From contig NZ_LLXZ01000104.1 in NCBI RefSeq assembly GCF_001440395.1, forward strand, positions 1-46,964: a stretch of 46,964 bases of DNA. Direction: 5' to 3'. A program made the position numbers and the translations under genes. Origin of the DNA: Bradyrhizobium jicamae (GTDB taxonomy: Bacteria; Pseudomonadota; Alphaproteobacteria; Rhizobiales; Xanthobacteraceae). The notes beneath the pieces are model-generated. The model was not told the DNA's origin. It was given only the letters and a program-made list of their open reading frames with translations, and searched no databases. Of the stretch, positions 31,152-38,280 are shown piece by piece; the first letter of the stretch is position 1, and each line of letters opens with the position of its first letter.

Positions 31152-31574
31152 CTAGTTTACCTTTTCCCAGACCACAGTGACGACGCTAATCTTGCCATCA
31201 CCTGTAAATGGGGCTGGCCGAGTCGTGTAGATCAATCGATCGCCTTCTGCCGCGATGTCTCGAACAACCGTGGTGCCGGTCCACACTTCGTTCCATGAGA
31301 GGTCGACGTGATGTTCAACTTTTTTGCCATCGAAAGCGTACGTACCACCATAGGCGCTCATCGTGCGGTGCAAGTCAGCGCGTTGCTGATCAGTCATTGA
31401 ACCGACCGACACAGGTTGCGGCCGATCGTCGTTTGTAATGAGCGCCAGAAAATGCCCGTCTTTCCCATACATGATCAGACCTTTCGCATTCTTCCCGAAG
31501 GCGTCCATCTTCTCGCCGGTCTCAACGATCTGTCGCGAGCTATCGACGAGTCTGTACGTTCCGCAGAGGTCCAT
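31152..31574 (-). CDS. Lipocalin-like domain protein
   Basis: 140 residues from ATG 31574 (GGGAG 6-8 bases upstream); a longer frame extends upstream without a good start. The pattern LCGTYRLVDSSRQIVETGE, KGLIMYGKDGHFLALITND, MSAYGGTYAFDGKKVEHHVDLSWNEVWTGT and VWEKVN at the end matches the small lipocalin_5-type domain found in many proteobacteria: a beta-barrel likely to bind a small hydrophobic ligand. There is no signal peptide, so it is probably cytoplasmic. It diverges from the GYD gene across 229 bp that contain an FNR/FixK-type box. Confidence 0.78.
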   Translation of the reverse strand: MDLCGTYRLVDSSRQIVETGEKMDAFGKNAKGLIMYGKDGHFLALITNDDRPQPVSVGSMTDQQRADLHRTMSAYGGTYAFDGKKVEHHVDLSWNEVWTGTTVVRDIAAEGDRLIYTTRPAPFTGDGKISVVTVVWEKVN

Positions 31575-31701
31575 GGGCCACTCCCGTACGTTGAGAACGG
31601 CGATGCTAACCCAACATGCGCTGGTCGCCCATTGGCCCATTTGAGACATGCCAATTGCGTCGCGTCGCATCCGCTTTCGTGATCAGCAACGGACGCGTGG
31701 T

Positions 31702-31715
31702 TTGATTTAAGTCAA
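31702..31715. promoter_or_regulatory. FNR/FixK-type box upstream of the GYD gene
   Basis: TTGATTTAAGTCAA, a TTGA-N6-TCAA palindrome, matches the CRP/FNR-type half-sites used by FixK/FNR proteins. Its centre lies about 95 bp upstream of ATG 31804, and a TATGCT -10-like hexamer lies about 24 bp downstream of the box. It is also about 135 bp upstream of the divergent lipocalin-like gene. Regulation is inferred. Confidence 0.6.
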
Positions 31716-31803
31716 AGACAGGCATTCCGCGTTATGCTGTCTGGTCTGTGCACACGGAATGCCGAAGACCGGTCAACCTGATAATGACCAGGGAGGCTTA
31801 CCC

Positions 31804-32094
31804 ATGCCCACCTATATCTCCTTAATCAACTTCACTCAGAAGGGCGCCGAAGCAATCAAGGACGGGCCCAAGCGCCTCGATGCAGCAAAGCAACGCCTCC
31901 GCGATGCCGGTGCCGAAATGAAAGCCTTCTACCTCGTAACCGGCCAATATGATGCCGTGTCCATTATCGAAGCGCCGAATGACGAAGTGGCGACAAAACT
32001 CGCCATGGGGACGGCAGCTCTCGGATTTGTACGGACGCAGACTTGTCGAGCGTTCGCCGAGGACGACTACAGGAAAATGGCTGCATCATTGTAA
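31804..32094 (+). CDS. GYD-domain protein
   Basis: 96 residues from ATG 31804, with GGGAGG 7 bases upstream. The whole protein is one GYD domain: MPTYISLINFTQKGAEAIKDGPKRLDAAKQRLRDAGAEMKAFYLVTGQYDAVSIIEAPNDEVATKLAM. The domain is a small ferredoxin-like fold common in proteobacteria; its biochemical function is not established, and related proteins are linked to stress or light response. An FNR/FixK-type box lies about 95 bp upstream and an intrinsic terminator follows 22 bp after the stop, so it is a monocistronic unit probably induced at low oxygen. Confidence 0.88.
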   Translation: MPTYISLINFTQKGAEAIKDGPKRLDAAKQRLRDAGAEMKAFYLVTGQYDAVSIIEAPNDEVATKLAMGTAALGFVRTQTCRAFAEDDYRKMAASL

Positions 32095-32116
32095 GCGAAC
32101 TGCATCTCTCAAATAC

Positions 32117-32145
32117 AAAACCCCGGCCGTGCTGCCGGGGTTTTG
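32117..32145 (+). terminator. Intrinsic terminator after the GYD gene
   Basis: Stem AAAACCCCGGC and GCCGGGGTTTT (11 bp, perfect) with a 6-base loop, immediately followed by TTTTGC. It lies 22 bases after the GYD stop codon and ends just before dispersed-repeat copy B. Confidence 0.85.
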
Positions 32146-32152
32146 CTTAATG

Positions 32153-32260
32153 ACGCATGTCTCCTTGTGGCCCTTCGCGACACATTGCGACGCCGCGCAA
32201 GTTTGGGGCGCTCACGGGGCCAAGCGGACATTAGCTGGACGATGGTCCTGGCTGAATCGA
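32153..32260. repeat. Copy B of the roughly 110-bp dispersed repeat
   Basis: gacacattgcgacgccgcgc aagtttgg followed by ggacattagctgg ... gctgaatc. It lies between the GYD terminator and the small gene ending at 32273. Same orientation as copies A and C; slightly more divergent. Confidence 0.75.
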
Positions 32261-32272
32261 TTACTGTCCGCA

Positions 32273-32491
32273 TCAGGGGCGCAGACGGACGCACTCTGGC
32301 TCAATCCAGATGGAGTGCATGAAGCCCTTCTCGCCAACGACTTCGCCTACGTGCAGCTCCAGAAGCCCGTTTTCGATGCCCTCAACAGGAAAGACGCGAC
32401 CTACGCAAGCTTCGAACAACGCCTGGGTGCCCATTCCGGACGGCAGCGACGCCGGCACCGCTACGACTTCAACGCGATCCCCGATCTTCAT
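32273..32491 (-). CDS. Small KOW/SH3-like protein, conserved hypothetical
   Basis: 72 residues: MKIGDRVEVVAVPASLPSG, then ACVGRVFPVEGIENGLLELHVGEVVGEKGFMHSIWIEPECVRL. The N-terminal KIGDRVxVV and alternating hydrophobic pattern suggest a small beta-barrel like SH3/KOW, and I recall similar short proteins in bacteria. Function is unknown. The start lacks a strong ribosome binding site (GGTG). It follows a WYL-like gene with a 50-bp gap on the same strand, so the three minus genes from 33185 to 32273 may form one transcript. Confidence 0.65.
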   Translation of the reverse strand: MKIGDRVEVVAVPASLPSGMGTQALFEACVGRVFPVEGIENGLLELHVGEVVGEKGFMHSIWIEPECVRLRP

Positions 32492-32541
32492 GTCACACCA
32501 TTCGGCCGCATCAGTTGGCAGATCTTTTTCATATCAGGAGG

Positions 32542-32853
32542 TCAATCTACGGAAGGTGGTTGTTTCGGCCACGTCCTTCCATAGACATCGCAGAGGACGA
32601 TGGTCATCGCCTCATGACCCTGCCTGTCAGCACTAAAATGTCGCCCGTCAATTTCGATTTGGCTCATGAATTTGACTTCGAAATCTCGCCACGCGACGTC
32701 ATGCCATGCGCGGAGAAGGAGCGGCCGGCCGCGCTCATCCCGCTCCTCCTCGTATCCAATCGAAAAGGGTTCAACGCTGTACCGTTCGCCTCGATGCGTG
32801 AACGACACCATTGCTCGCGCTGCTATGGCTTGACAGAGCAATTCTGTACTCAT
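32542..32853 (-). CDS. Stand-alone WYL-like domain protein
   Basis: 103 residues. The pattern AIAARAMVSFTHRGERYSVEPFSIGYEEERDERGRPLLLRAWHDVAWRDFEVKFMSQIEIDGRHF matches the SH3-like core of WYL domains: a beta-strand entry, VEPF, then a LLRAW-type strand followed by a W-R-x-F strand. WYL domains usually follow a winged helix in ligand-sensing regulators; here no DNA-binding domain is present. It may act as a free sensor or be a degenerate regulator. It sits in a same-strand trio with the 33185 and 32491 genes. ATG 32853 has only a weak ribosome binding site. Confidence 0.6.
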   Translation of the reverse strand: MSTELLCQAIAARAMVSFTHRGERYSVEPFSIGYEEERDERGRPLLLRAWHDVAWRDFEVKFMSQIEIDGRHFSADRQGHEAMTIVLCDVYGRTWPKQPPSVD

Positions 32854-32924
32854 GTCCGGTTACACATCATTAGTGATCTCCGCCCCCGCCAGAGCTGTCG
32901 TCGCCGCTGTGATGGGCGCTCCCG

Positions 32925-33185
32925 CTACCGTCGCTTGATCCAGTCTCGGAATGAAAAAGAGCCCCAGCGGTGCGCATCTATAACCATGGACGTGTAAAGT
33001 GCTCTAACCGCGCCGTATTCAGGGTCGGCAGGTCTGAGGTCATCAAGCCTCCTCCTCAGCTCGGCCAGATGTTTCAGCCTTGCTCGCTTGTTGAAGAGCC
33101 AATAGATGCCGAGGCCCACCGCAATAAGGGCAACAACGCCGAACGCGATGCCGGTGATCTCTGCAGGACGCGTCAACATGTCCAT
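32925..33185 (-). CDS. Small single-TM protein
   Basis: 86 residues from ATG 33185 (AAGG about 11 bases upstream). The N-terminal segment TGIAFGVVALIAVGLGIYWLFNKRARLKHLAELRRRLDD gives one transmembrane helix (about 10-29) followed by a basic and charged cytoplasmic coil. The C-terminal part (PEYGAVRALYTSMVIDAHRWGSFSFRDWIKRR) is soluble. No domain is recognised. It is the first gene of the minus-strand trio ending at 32273. Confidence 0.55.
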   Translation of the reverse strand: MDMLTRPAEITGIAFGVVALIAVGLGIYWLFNKRARLKHLAELRRRLDDLRPADPEYGAVRALYTSMVIDAHRWGSFSFRDWIKRR

Positions 33186-33531
33186 TGTGGCTCGCCTTAA
33201 GGTGGTAACGGCCACCTTATTAGTCGAAAGTAGTTAAGGCTTGGCTGAGCAATTTCCGAAAAGCTTCACATTTGTCTATGTCGGCTTCAGGCCTTCGCGA
33301 CATATTGCGCCACCGCGCAAGTTTGGTCGCTCACTGGGGTAAAGCGGGCGTTAGCCGGCCGATAGTCATGGCTGAATCAGCTGAAGATGACCCATACCGG
33401 ACTCAGCCTGAAGATCAGAAGCGAGGTGAAGAGAACTCGACGGCCGGGACAACTGATTGTGGAACCGAGTTCAATGCTCGTAGCAGAAAGTGATTTGCCA
33501 AGCTATTCTTGTCGGGTCGTGGGAGCGCGCA
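33186..33531. other. 346-bp intergenic stretch with dispersed-repeat copy C
   Basis: It lies between the divergent 33185 and 33532 genes and contains copy C of the dispersed repeat, listed separately. It has no other gene I can support. Confidence 0.45.
33291..33415. repeat. Copy C of the roughly 110-bp dispersed repeat
   Basis: gacatattgcgccaccgcgc aagtttggtcgctcac, then ttagccggccgatagtcatg gctgaatc and a tail agatgaccca that also matches copy A. It lies upstream of the ICMT-like gene, in the same orientation as A and B. Confidence 0.75.
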
Positions 33532-34035
33532 ATGTCGAAAGCAATTGCCGTCTTGGGCTCCGCTCTGTTCTTCGTCATTGCGCCGTTGGTGCTGGCAGGC
33601 TTCGTCCCCTGGTGGGTCACGCAGTGGGAATTTCGGCCAGCTTTTTTCGGCGTCGACCTAACCCGCATCCTCGGCGGTATATTGATCATCGTCGGAGTGC
33701 CCGGAGTTGTGGATTCATTTGCCCGTTTTGCGCTGGAGGGGCTGGGGACGCCCGCCCCGGTCGCGCCGACACAAAAGCTCGTAGTGACTGGCCTTTATCG
33801 CTACGTGCGAAATCCGATCTACATCGCGGTCGTCGCAGTCATTCTTGGTCAGGCCCTTTTGTTCGGTGACTGGCGTCTCCTCTGGTACGGCGTGCTACTC
33901 TGGCTTTTTTTTCATGTCTGGGTGGTGATGATCGAAGAACCGACGCTCAAGCAAACATTCGGCACGGAGTACGAGAGCTTTCGGACTAATGTGCCGCGCT
34001 GGATTCCGCGGTTGACGCCATGGCGAGCCGCATAA
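33532..34035 (+). CDS. Isoprenylcysteine carboxyl methyltransferase (ICMT)-family membrane protein
   Basis: 167 residues from ATG 33532, with GTGGGAG 6 bases upstream. Four or five hydrophobic helices are present, with the family's C-terminal methyltransferase pattern LYRYVRNPIYIAVVAVILGQALLFG and FGTEYESFRTNVPRWIP. In bacteria, proteins of this kind (PEMT/ICMT fold) use SAM on membrane substrates that are mostly unknown. The gene stands alone after repeat copy C, with no pathway partner nearby. Confidence 0.85.
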   Translation: MSKAIAVLGSALFFVIAPLVLAGFVPWWVTQWEFRPAFFGVDLTRILGGILIIVGVPGVVDSFARFALEGLGTPAPVAPTQKLVVTGLYRYVRNPIYIAVVAVILGQALLFGDWRLLWYGVLLWLFFHVWVVMIEEPTLKQTFGTEYESFRTNVPRWIPRLTPWRAA

Positions 34036-34140
34036 AGCAATCGTTGCAAGCGGCTCGATGCCGGCTGCAACAAACAGTGCGAGACGGCGAAGCGTAGCAA
34101 GCGCGCCTAGCGGCCTCGCCCCGGCTTATGGGCGCACAGC

Positions 34141-34944
34141 CTACTTCGTCTGCGTCCGCACCGGCCGGTCCTTCAGGCCGTTATTGTCATAGGCCTTGCG
34201 CAGCATACCGTTGGCGATCGCTTCGTTCAGAAACTTGACCGCGAACGCGAGCGACAGCGGATGATTGGGCGGCACCGCGACCGCCGTGACCGTTTGCTTG
34301 AAGGTTTCGTCCAGCACGCGGGTGCCCGGGATCTGCTTCGCCATCGCGTTGAGCTGGTCGCGCGACAACGCGAACGCGTCGATCTCGCCGGCCTTGAGCA
34401 GGCCGAAGATTTCGTCGTAGGTCTGGTAGCCCGTAACCTTGGCGTTCTTCAGATGCGCGATCGCGCCGCGCATGGTGGTCGTGTTGTTGACCGCCGCGAC
34501 CTTGATGCCGGGTTGATCCAGCGTCGCAAAATTCGTCACCATCGAACCCGGCTTGACGATGTAGGTCGCATCCGCAACTTCATAGATCGGGCCGAACGAC
34601 ATCCGGCCCTCCCGCTCGGGATCCTTCGGCAGGAAGGTGATGTCCCAGGTGCCTTTCGAGGCCGCATCGACGATCTGCCCGGAATTGTTGTGCGCGATAT
34701 ATTCGACGGGAACGCCGAGTTGCTCCGCCATTGCCTTGCCGAGATCGACCGGTACGCCGGCGTAGCCGGTTGCGGTCCTGGTCGACCAGAACGCGCCGCC
34801 GGCCGGACTGATCGCGATCGCCACCCGTAGCTTGCCCGTCGGCGCGATCTCGTCTTTCAGCGCGTCGGCGCCGGCGGGCGTTGTCGTCATGATGGCTAAT
34901 CCCAGAAAGAGGCCGGGCATTCCCGGCCGGAACTGATTGAACAT
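34141..34944 (-). CDS. Periplasmic substrate-binding protein, family 3 (amino-acid type)
   Basis: 267 residues with GGGGAGGAG 6-8 bases upstream of ATG 34944. The signal peptide ends near residue 26 (TTTPAGADA). SBP_bac_3 features are visible: KLRVAIAISPAGGAFW at the start of the mature fold, GYAGVPVDLGKAMAEQLGVPVEYI and DITFLPKDPEREGRMSFGPIYEV. These proteins bind polar amino acids or similar small ligands for an ABC importer, but no permease or ATPase is adjacent, so the system must be completed elsewhere or the protein may act as a sensor. It follows the OmpA gene (34994) on the same strand with a 49-bp gap. Confidence 0.85.
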   Translation of the reverse strand: MFNQFRPGMPGLFLGLAIMTTTPAGADALKDEIAPTGKLRVAIAISPAGGAFWSTRTATGYAGVPVDLGKAMAEQLGVPVEYIAHNNSGQIVDAASKGTWDITFLPKDPEREGRMSFGPIYEVADATYIVKPGSMVTNFATLDQPGIKVAAVNNTTTMRGAIAHLKNAKVTGYQTYDEIFGLLKAGEIDAFALSRDQLNAMAKQIPGTRVLDETFKQTVTAVAVPPNHPLSLAFAVKFLNEAIANGMLRKAYDNNGLKDRPVRTQTK

Positions 34945-34993
34945 CGGGAGCTCCTCCCCTGGCGGCTGGCGCCGCCCATCCTTTCACGGATGA

Positions 34994-35677
34994 TCACTGC
35001 TTCTTTTTCTTTGCCCCAGCGGTGCCTTTTTGTGTCGCCGCGGCCGGGGTTGCCGGCTTGGCCGGCTCGGCCGTTTCGAACTTGCCGACCACGATGATCT
35101 GCACGCGCGCATTGGCAGGCGACGCCGGACGGTTGACATCCTGCAACTGTTCTTCGCCCAAGCCAAGCGCCTGCAGCCGTTTCGGTGCCACCTTGAAGGT
35201 GTTCACCAGCACGTCGCGGATCGATTCCGCGCGGCGCTGGCTCAGGATCAGATTATGGTCGCGCCTTCCAGCGGATTCGACATGATCGACGATCAGATAG
35301 CGGTAGGGCCGCGTCTTCGGGTCCGTGAGCGCGTCGGCGATGCTGCCGATGGTCTGGTATGAGGCCGGCCGGATCAGGGAAGAGTCCTGGTCGAACACGA
35401 CGTCGAAACGGAGCTGTGGCAGTTTGGTCAATTGCGGCGCGATCGGCGGCCGCTTTTGCGGCTGGGCATCCGCCCTCGCCTTGATGCGATCGGCAGCCTG
35501 CTGGCGCAACGCAGTCACGTCGAGATCCGATTCGGCTTCGACGGCAAGCTTCTCAATGATATCTGCGGTCGACGTCGCCGTTTGCGCACGCGCCGCGGCC
35601 GTCGGCAATACCATCAGGGACAGGGCGCCTAGCAAAAGGCCGATGCCGCGCAGCTTTCCGCTTGTCCACCGCATCAT
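34994..35677 (-). CDS. OmpA-family peptidoglycan-associated protein
   Basis: 227 residues. A signal peptide (about 1-31, ARAQ) is followed by a helical linker (about 33-70), and the OmpA-like domain is in the C-terminal half: DVVFDQDSSLIRPASYQTIGSIADAL, then LILSQRRAESIRDVLVNTFKVAPKRLQALGLGEEQLQD, and ARVQIIVVGK. It probably binds peptidoglycan in the periplasm. The last 35 residues are low-complexity and Lys-rich (AGAKKKKQ). The ATG overlaps the TGA of the upstream Cys-rich gene (ATGA overlap), a translationally coupled pair. Confidence 0.85.
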   Translation of the reverse strand: MMRWTSGKLRGIGLLLGALSLMVLPTAAARAQTATSTADIIEKLAVEAESDLDVTALRQQAADRIKARADAQPQKRPPIAPQLTKLPQLRFDVVFDQDSSLIRPASYQTIGSIADALTDPKTRPYRYLIVDHVESAGRRDHNLILSQRRAESIRDVLVNTFKVAPKRLQALGLGEEQLQDVNRPASPANARVQIIVVGKFETAEPAKPATPAAATQKGTAGAKKKKQ

Positions 35678-36090
35678 TGATACCCCGCCGCGCTGATTGC
35701 CTTGTTACAGTTCGGGGTCGCCTTCTTGGTCGATTCCAACAGGCATTGCAGGCCCTTGACGGGGTCCTGCCGCACCTCGCCGCAAAAACGGTTCAGCTCC
35801 CAATTGCACAGCTTTACAAGGGAAGTGCGCGCGGTAATGCGCGCCTGGATGGCGCCGAGGGCCTGGGGATAATCGGTCTTGCACTTCGCCGACACCACGT
35901 CCTGGTTGCGACCCAGGCACTCCCGCAGGCGCGTCGCGTCGAGATTGACGCCGCGGCAATTGTCATCGATGTCCTTGCCGCAGCTTGCGGCCAGCATGGC
36001 CCCCGCCTTTTCGAAATTCATGGTCTGCGCTGCCGCCAGCGAAGGCACTGACATCGCAATGATGCAAAGGAAAAGCCGGATTCGGGTCAT
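35674..36090 (-). CDS. Secreted Cys-rich repeat protein
   Basis: 138 residues with a signal peptide (about 1-22, SLAAAQ). The mature protein has eight Cys in two roughly symmetric groups (SCGKDIDDNCRGVN...RECLGRNQDVVSAKC and LCNWELNRFCGEVRQDPVKGLQC...NC), recalling the Cys-rich repeat of the GLG1/FGFR type found in some bacterial proteins. The Cys are expected to form disulfides in the periplasm; the ligand is unknown. Its stop codon overlaps the start of the OmpA-like gene (TGA/ATG overlap at 35674-35677), so both are probably made from one mRNA. Confidence 0.75.
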   Translation of the reverse strand: MTRIRLFLCIIAMSVPSLAAAQTMNFEKAGAMLAASCGKDIDDNCRGVNLDATRLRECLGRNQDVVSAKCKTDYPQALGAIQARITARTSLVKLCNWELNRFCGEVRQDPVKGLQCLLESTKKATPNCNKAISAAGYQ

Positions 36091-36267
36091 GCGCGCACCT
36101 CACACAAGGAGGATGGCGATGGTCAAGTGTTCTGTTTGATTTGGCTACGTTCTCCTCGATCTATTGCGCCGCAACAAATCGTCGCAAGGCGGGCCACCGG
36201 ACAGGCCGGACTTGCTAGGCTGCGAATGACCATCCAGCCGCCTGCAGCATGACAGAGTGATGACAGC

Positions 36268-37026
36268 ATGAGTTCGACCGCCGCGTTCCTCGCCTCCTTC
36301 GCCGCGATCCTGATCGGCGCGGCCCTCGGCACGGGCCTGAGGCGCGCCCTGCCGACCGAACTGCTCGAAGGCGGCGCCAAGGAAGCGATCCGCCTCAGCG
36401 CCGGTTTCCTCTCCACATTGGCCGCACTCGTGATCGGCCTGATGATCGCGTCGGCGAAGAACACCTACGACAACCAGAACAGCAATATCAGGCAGCTCGG
36501 CACCAATGCGGTGCTGGTCGACGAGATGCTGACCAAATATGGGCCGCAGGCGAAAGCGGCGCGCACGCTGCTCCGGGAAATCATCCCGTCCGCGACCGCC
36601 CGCATCTGGCGGGAGAACGCCGCAGGCAAAGGCGGCGATCCAGATTTCGTCGTCAGCGAGACGGCCGAGCGATTCTACCGGGCGGTCGAGGGCCTCAATC
36701 CCGCCAACGCGGAACAGACCTCGCTGAAATCCCGCATCATCCAGATCACCACCGACATGGGTCGGACGCGGCTTCTCGTGTTCACGCAAGCCGACGACGC
36801 GATACCGCTGCCGTTCTTTATCGTGCTGGTGTTCTGGCTGGCGGTGATCTTCGCGAGCTTCAGCCTGTTCGCGGAACCGGGGCTGATCGTCGTGATATCA
36901 ACGCTCGTTTTCGCGCTCTCGGTATCGAGCGCGCTGTTCTTGATCGTCGATCTCAGCCACCCCTTCCAGGGCCTGATGCAGGTCTCGAACCATCACCTGC
37001 AGATGGTGCTGCCGAAGATCGAATGA
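36268..37026 (+). CDS. DUF4239-family (bestrophin-like) membrane protein
   Basis: 252 residues. Four transmembrane segments are visible, two near the N-terminus (about 5-25 and 40-62) and two near the C-terminus (about 184-204 and 210-231), flanking a charged central loop (TYDNQNSNIRQLGTNAVLVDEMLTKYGPQAKAARTLLREIIPSA). This is the DUF4239 pattern, sometimes called bestrophin-like; a function is not established, though channel or regulator roles are proposed for relatives. There is no good ribosome binding site, only GTGATGACAGC before the ATG. It ends 5 bp before the convergent MFS gene. Confidence 0.85.
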   Translation: MSSTAAFLASFAAILIGAALGTGLRRALPTELLEGGAKEAIRLSAGFLSTLAALVIGLMIASAKNTYDNQNSNIRQLGTNAVLVDEMLTKYGPQAKAARTLLREIIPSATARIWRENAAGKGGDPDFVVSETAERFYRAVEGLNPANAEQTSLKSRIIQITTDMGRTRLLVFTQADDAIPLPFFIVLVFWLAVIFASFSLFAEPGLIVVISTLVFALSVSSALFLIVDLSHPFQGLMQVSNHHLQMVLPKIE

Positions 37027-37030
37027 ACTT

Positions 37031-38212
37031 CTATGGCGCGGTTTGCGCCGCCGGCACCTTGATCTCCCGCGGCAGGATGATCGCGGCCACGATTACCAGC
37101 AGGCACAGCGCGCCGAACGCCTGCAGCATGGTGGAGAAGCCGCCCTTTTCATAGAGCCACGCCACCAGGCCGACGGAGGCGCCGGCTGCGGTGAAGCCGA
37201 CGAAGTAGCGCACCGAATAGGCGCGCGAGCGCCATTCCTCGGTGGTGTATTTGCCGACCATGGCGTCGTTGACGGTGACCTGGCCGAACGCGCCCATCAC
37301 GATGCCGATGGACGCGACGATCAGCGGCAGGTTCGACAGCGTGGCCGCGAAATACATGAACGGCGCCAGCAGGAACGACAGCGGCAGCATCACGGTCTTC
37401 AGCGAATAATGATCGATCAATTTGCCGATCGTATACTGCGTCATCGCGCCGAACACGTAAACGCCGGCCGCGATGACCCCGAGCAGCGCCGGGCTGTTGG
37501 TCACGCCGGCCAGCCGCTCCGCGAACAGCTTTGGCATCGCCACCGTGATGGCGTTGAAGGTGGTGGATATCGCGATCACCACGATCAGCAGCGCCAGCAG
37601 CACCCGCCACATGTCCTGCTTCGCAATGCGCGCCTGCGCCGCCGCCTGTTTGGTGCCGGTCCGGTCCTCGTGCACCACCATCAGCGCAAAGGCGATCCCG
37701 AGCAGGATGGTGATGATGCCCGGGGCGATGAAGGCCCAGCGCCAGCCGAGATATTGCCCGATCACGCCGGTGACCAGCGCCGAGGAAGCCACGCCGAGAT
37801 TGCCCCAGACGCCGTTCAGCCCCATCTCGCGGCCGAGCCGGTCGGCATAGGACACGATCATCGCGGTGCCGACCGGATGATAGATCGAGGCAAACAGGCC
37901 GATCGCCAGCAGCGCCGCGCCGAGTTGCAGCGGGGTCTGCACGAAGCCGACCGAGATCATCGAGGCGCCAATCCCGAGAAAGAAGATCACCATCATGTGG
38001 CGCCGGCTCCAGCGGTCACCGAGCCAGCCGGTGATCAGCGAGCCGGCCCCGAAGGCGACGAAACCGGGGGTGGCATACGGCAGCAGCTCCGAATAGGCCA
38101 TGCCAAGCGCCGGCCCCATGATGATGACGGCGGCCGCAAAAATGAGCATCGCATAATGGTCGATGAAATGCGCGGCATTGACGAAAGTGATGACCCGGCT
38201 GGGGCTGTTCAT
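37031..38212 (-). CDS. MFS transporter
   Basis: 393 residues with 12 predicted transmembrane segments. The MFS motif between TM2 and TM3 is GWLGDRWSRRHMM (about 62-74). The N-terminal TFVNAAHFIDHYAMLIFAAAVIIMGP and the later GVWGNLGVASSALVTGVIGQYLGWRWAFI match the family. Substrate is unknown. It diverges from an AraC-family gene at 38281 with only 68 bp between the starts, a usual layout for a regulator and its transporter target. The start ATG 38212 has GGGAA about 6-8 bases upstream. Confidence 0.9.
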   Translation of the reverse strand: MNSPSRVITFVNAAHFIDHYAMLIFAAAVIIMGPALGMAYSELLPYATPGFVAFGAGSLITGWLGDRWSRRHMMVIFFLGIGASMISVGFVQTPLQLGAALLAIGLFASIYHPVGTAMIVSYADRLGREMGLNGVWGNLGVASSALVTGVIGQYLGWRWAFIAPGIITILLGIAFALMVVHEDRTGTKQAAAQARIAKQDMWRVLLALLIVVIAISTTFNAITVAMPKLFAERLAGVTNSPALLGVIAAGVYVFGAMTQYTIGKLIDHYSLKTVMLPLSFLLAPFMYFAATLSNLPLIVASIGIVMGAFGQVTVNDAMVGKYTTEEWRSRAYSVRYFVGFTAAGASVGLVAWLYEKGGFSTMLQAFGALCLLVIVAAIILPREIKVPAAQTAP

Positions 38213-38233
38213 GGTCGATTCCCGAATCCCGTA

Positions 38234-38267
38234 ATGTCCTGAAATAGGTTATACGGGGATGTCCTGA
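38234..38267. promoter_or_regulatory. Direct repeat in MFS/AraC intergenic region, candidate operator
   Basis: ATGTCCTGA occurs twice, at 38234-38242 and 38259-38267, with starts 25 bp apart, in the 68-bp region between the two divergent starts. Pairs of direct half-sites are usual for AraC-family regulators. Chance is not excluded. Confidence 0.35.
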
Positions 38268-38280
38268 CGGGATGTCGCCA

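Noticed and set aside
30582..34035. Defence island or toxin-antitoxin interpretation of the small-gene cluster
   Set aside because: No nuclease, AMPylase, PIN, RelE, HEPN or Abi motif was seen and no toxin-antitoxin overlap; the WYL-like domain alone is not enough.
37043..38242. 399-codon plus-strand frame
   Set aside because: Antisense to the MFS gene; Arg/His/Asp-rich without motifs.
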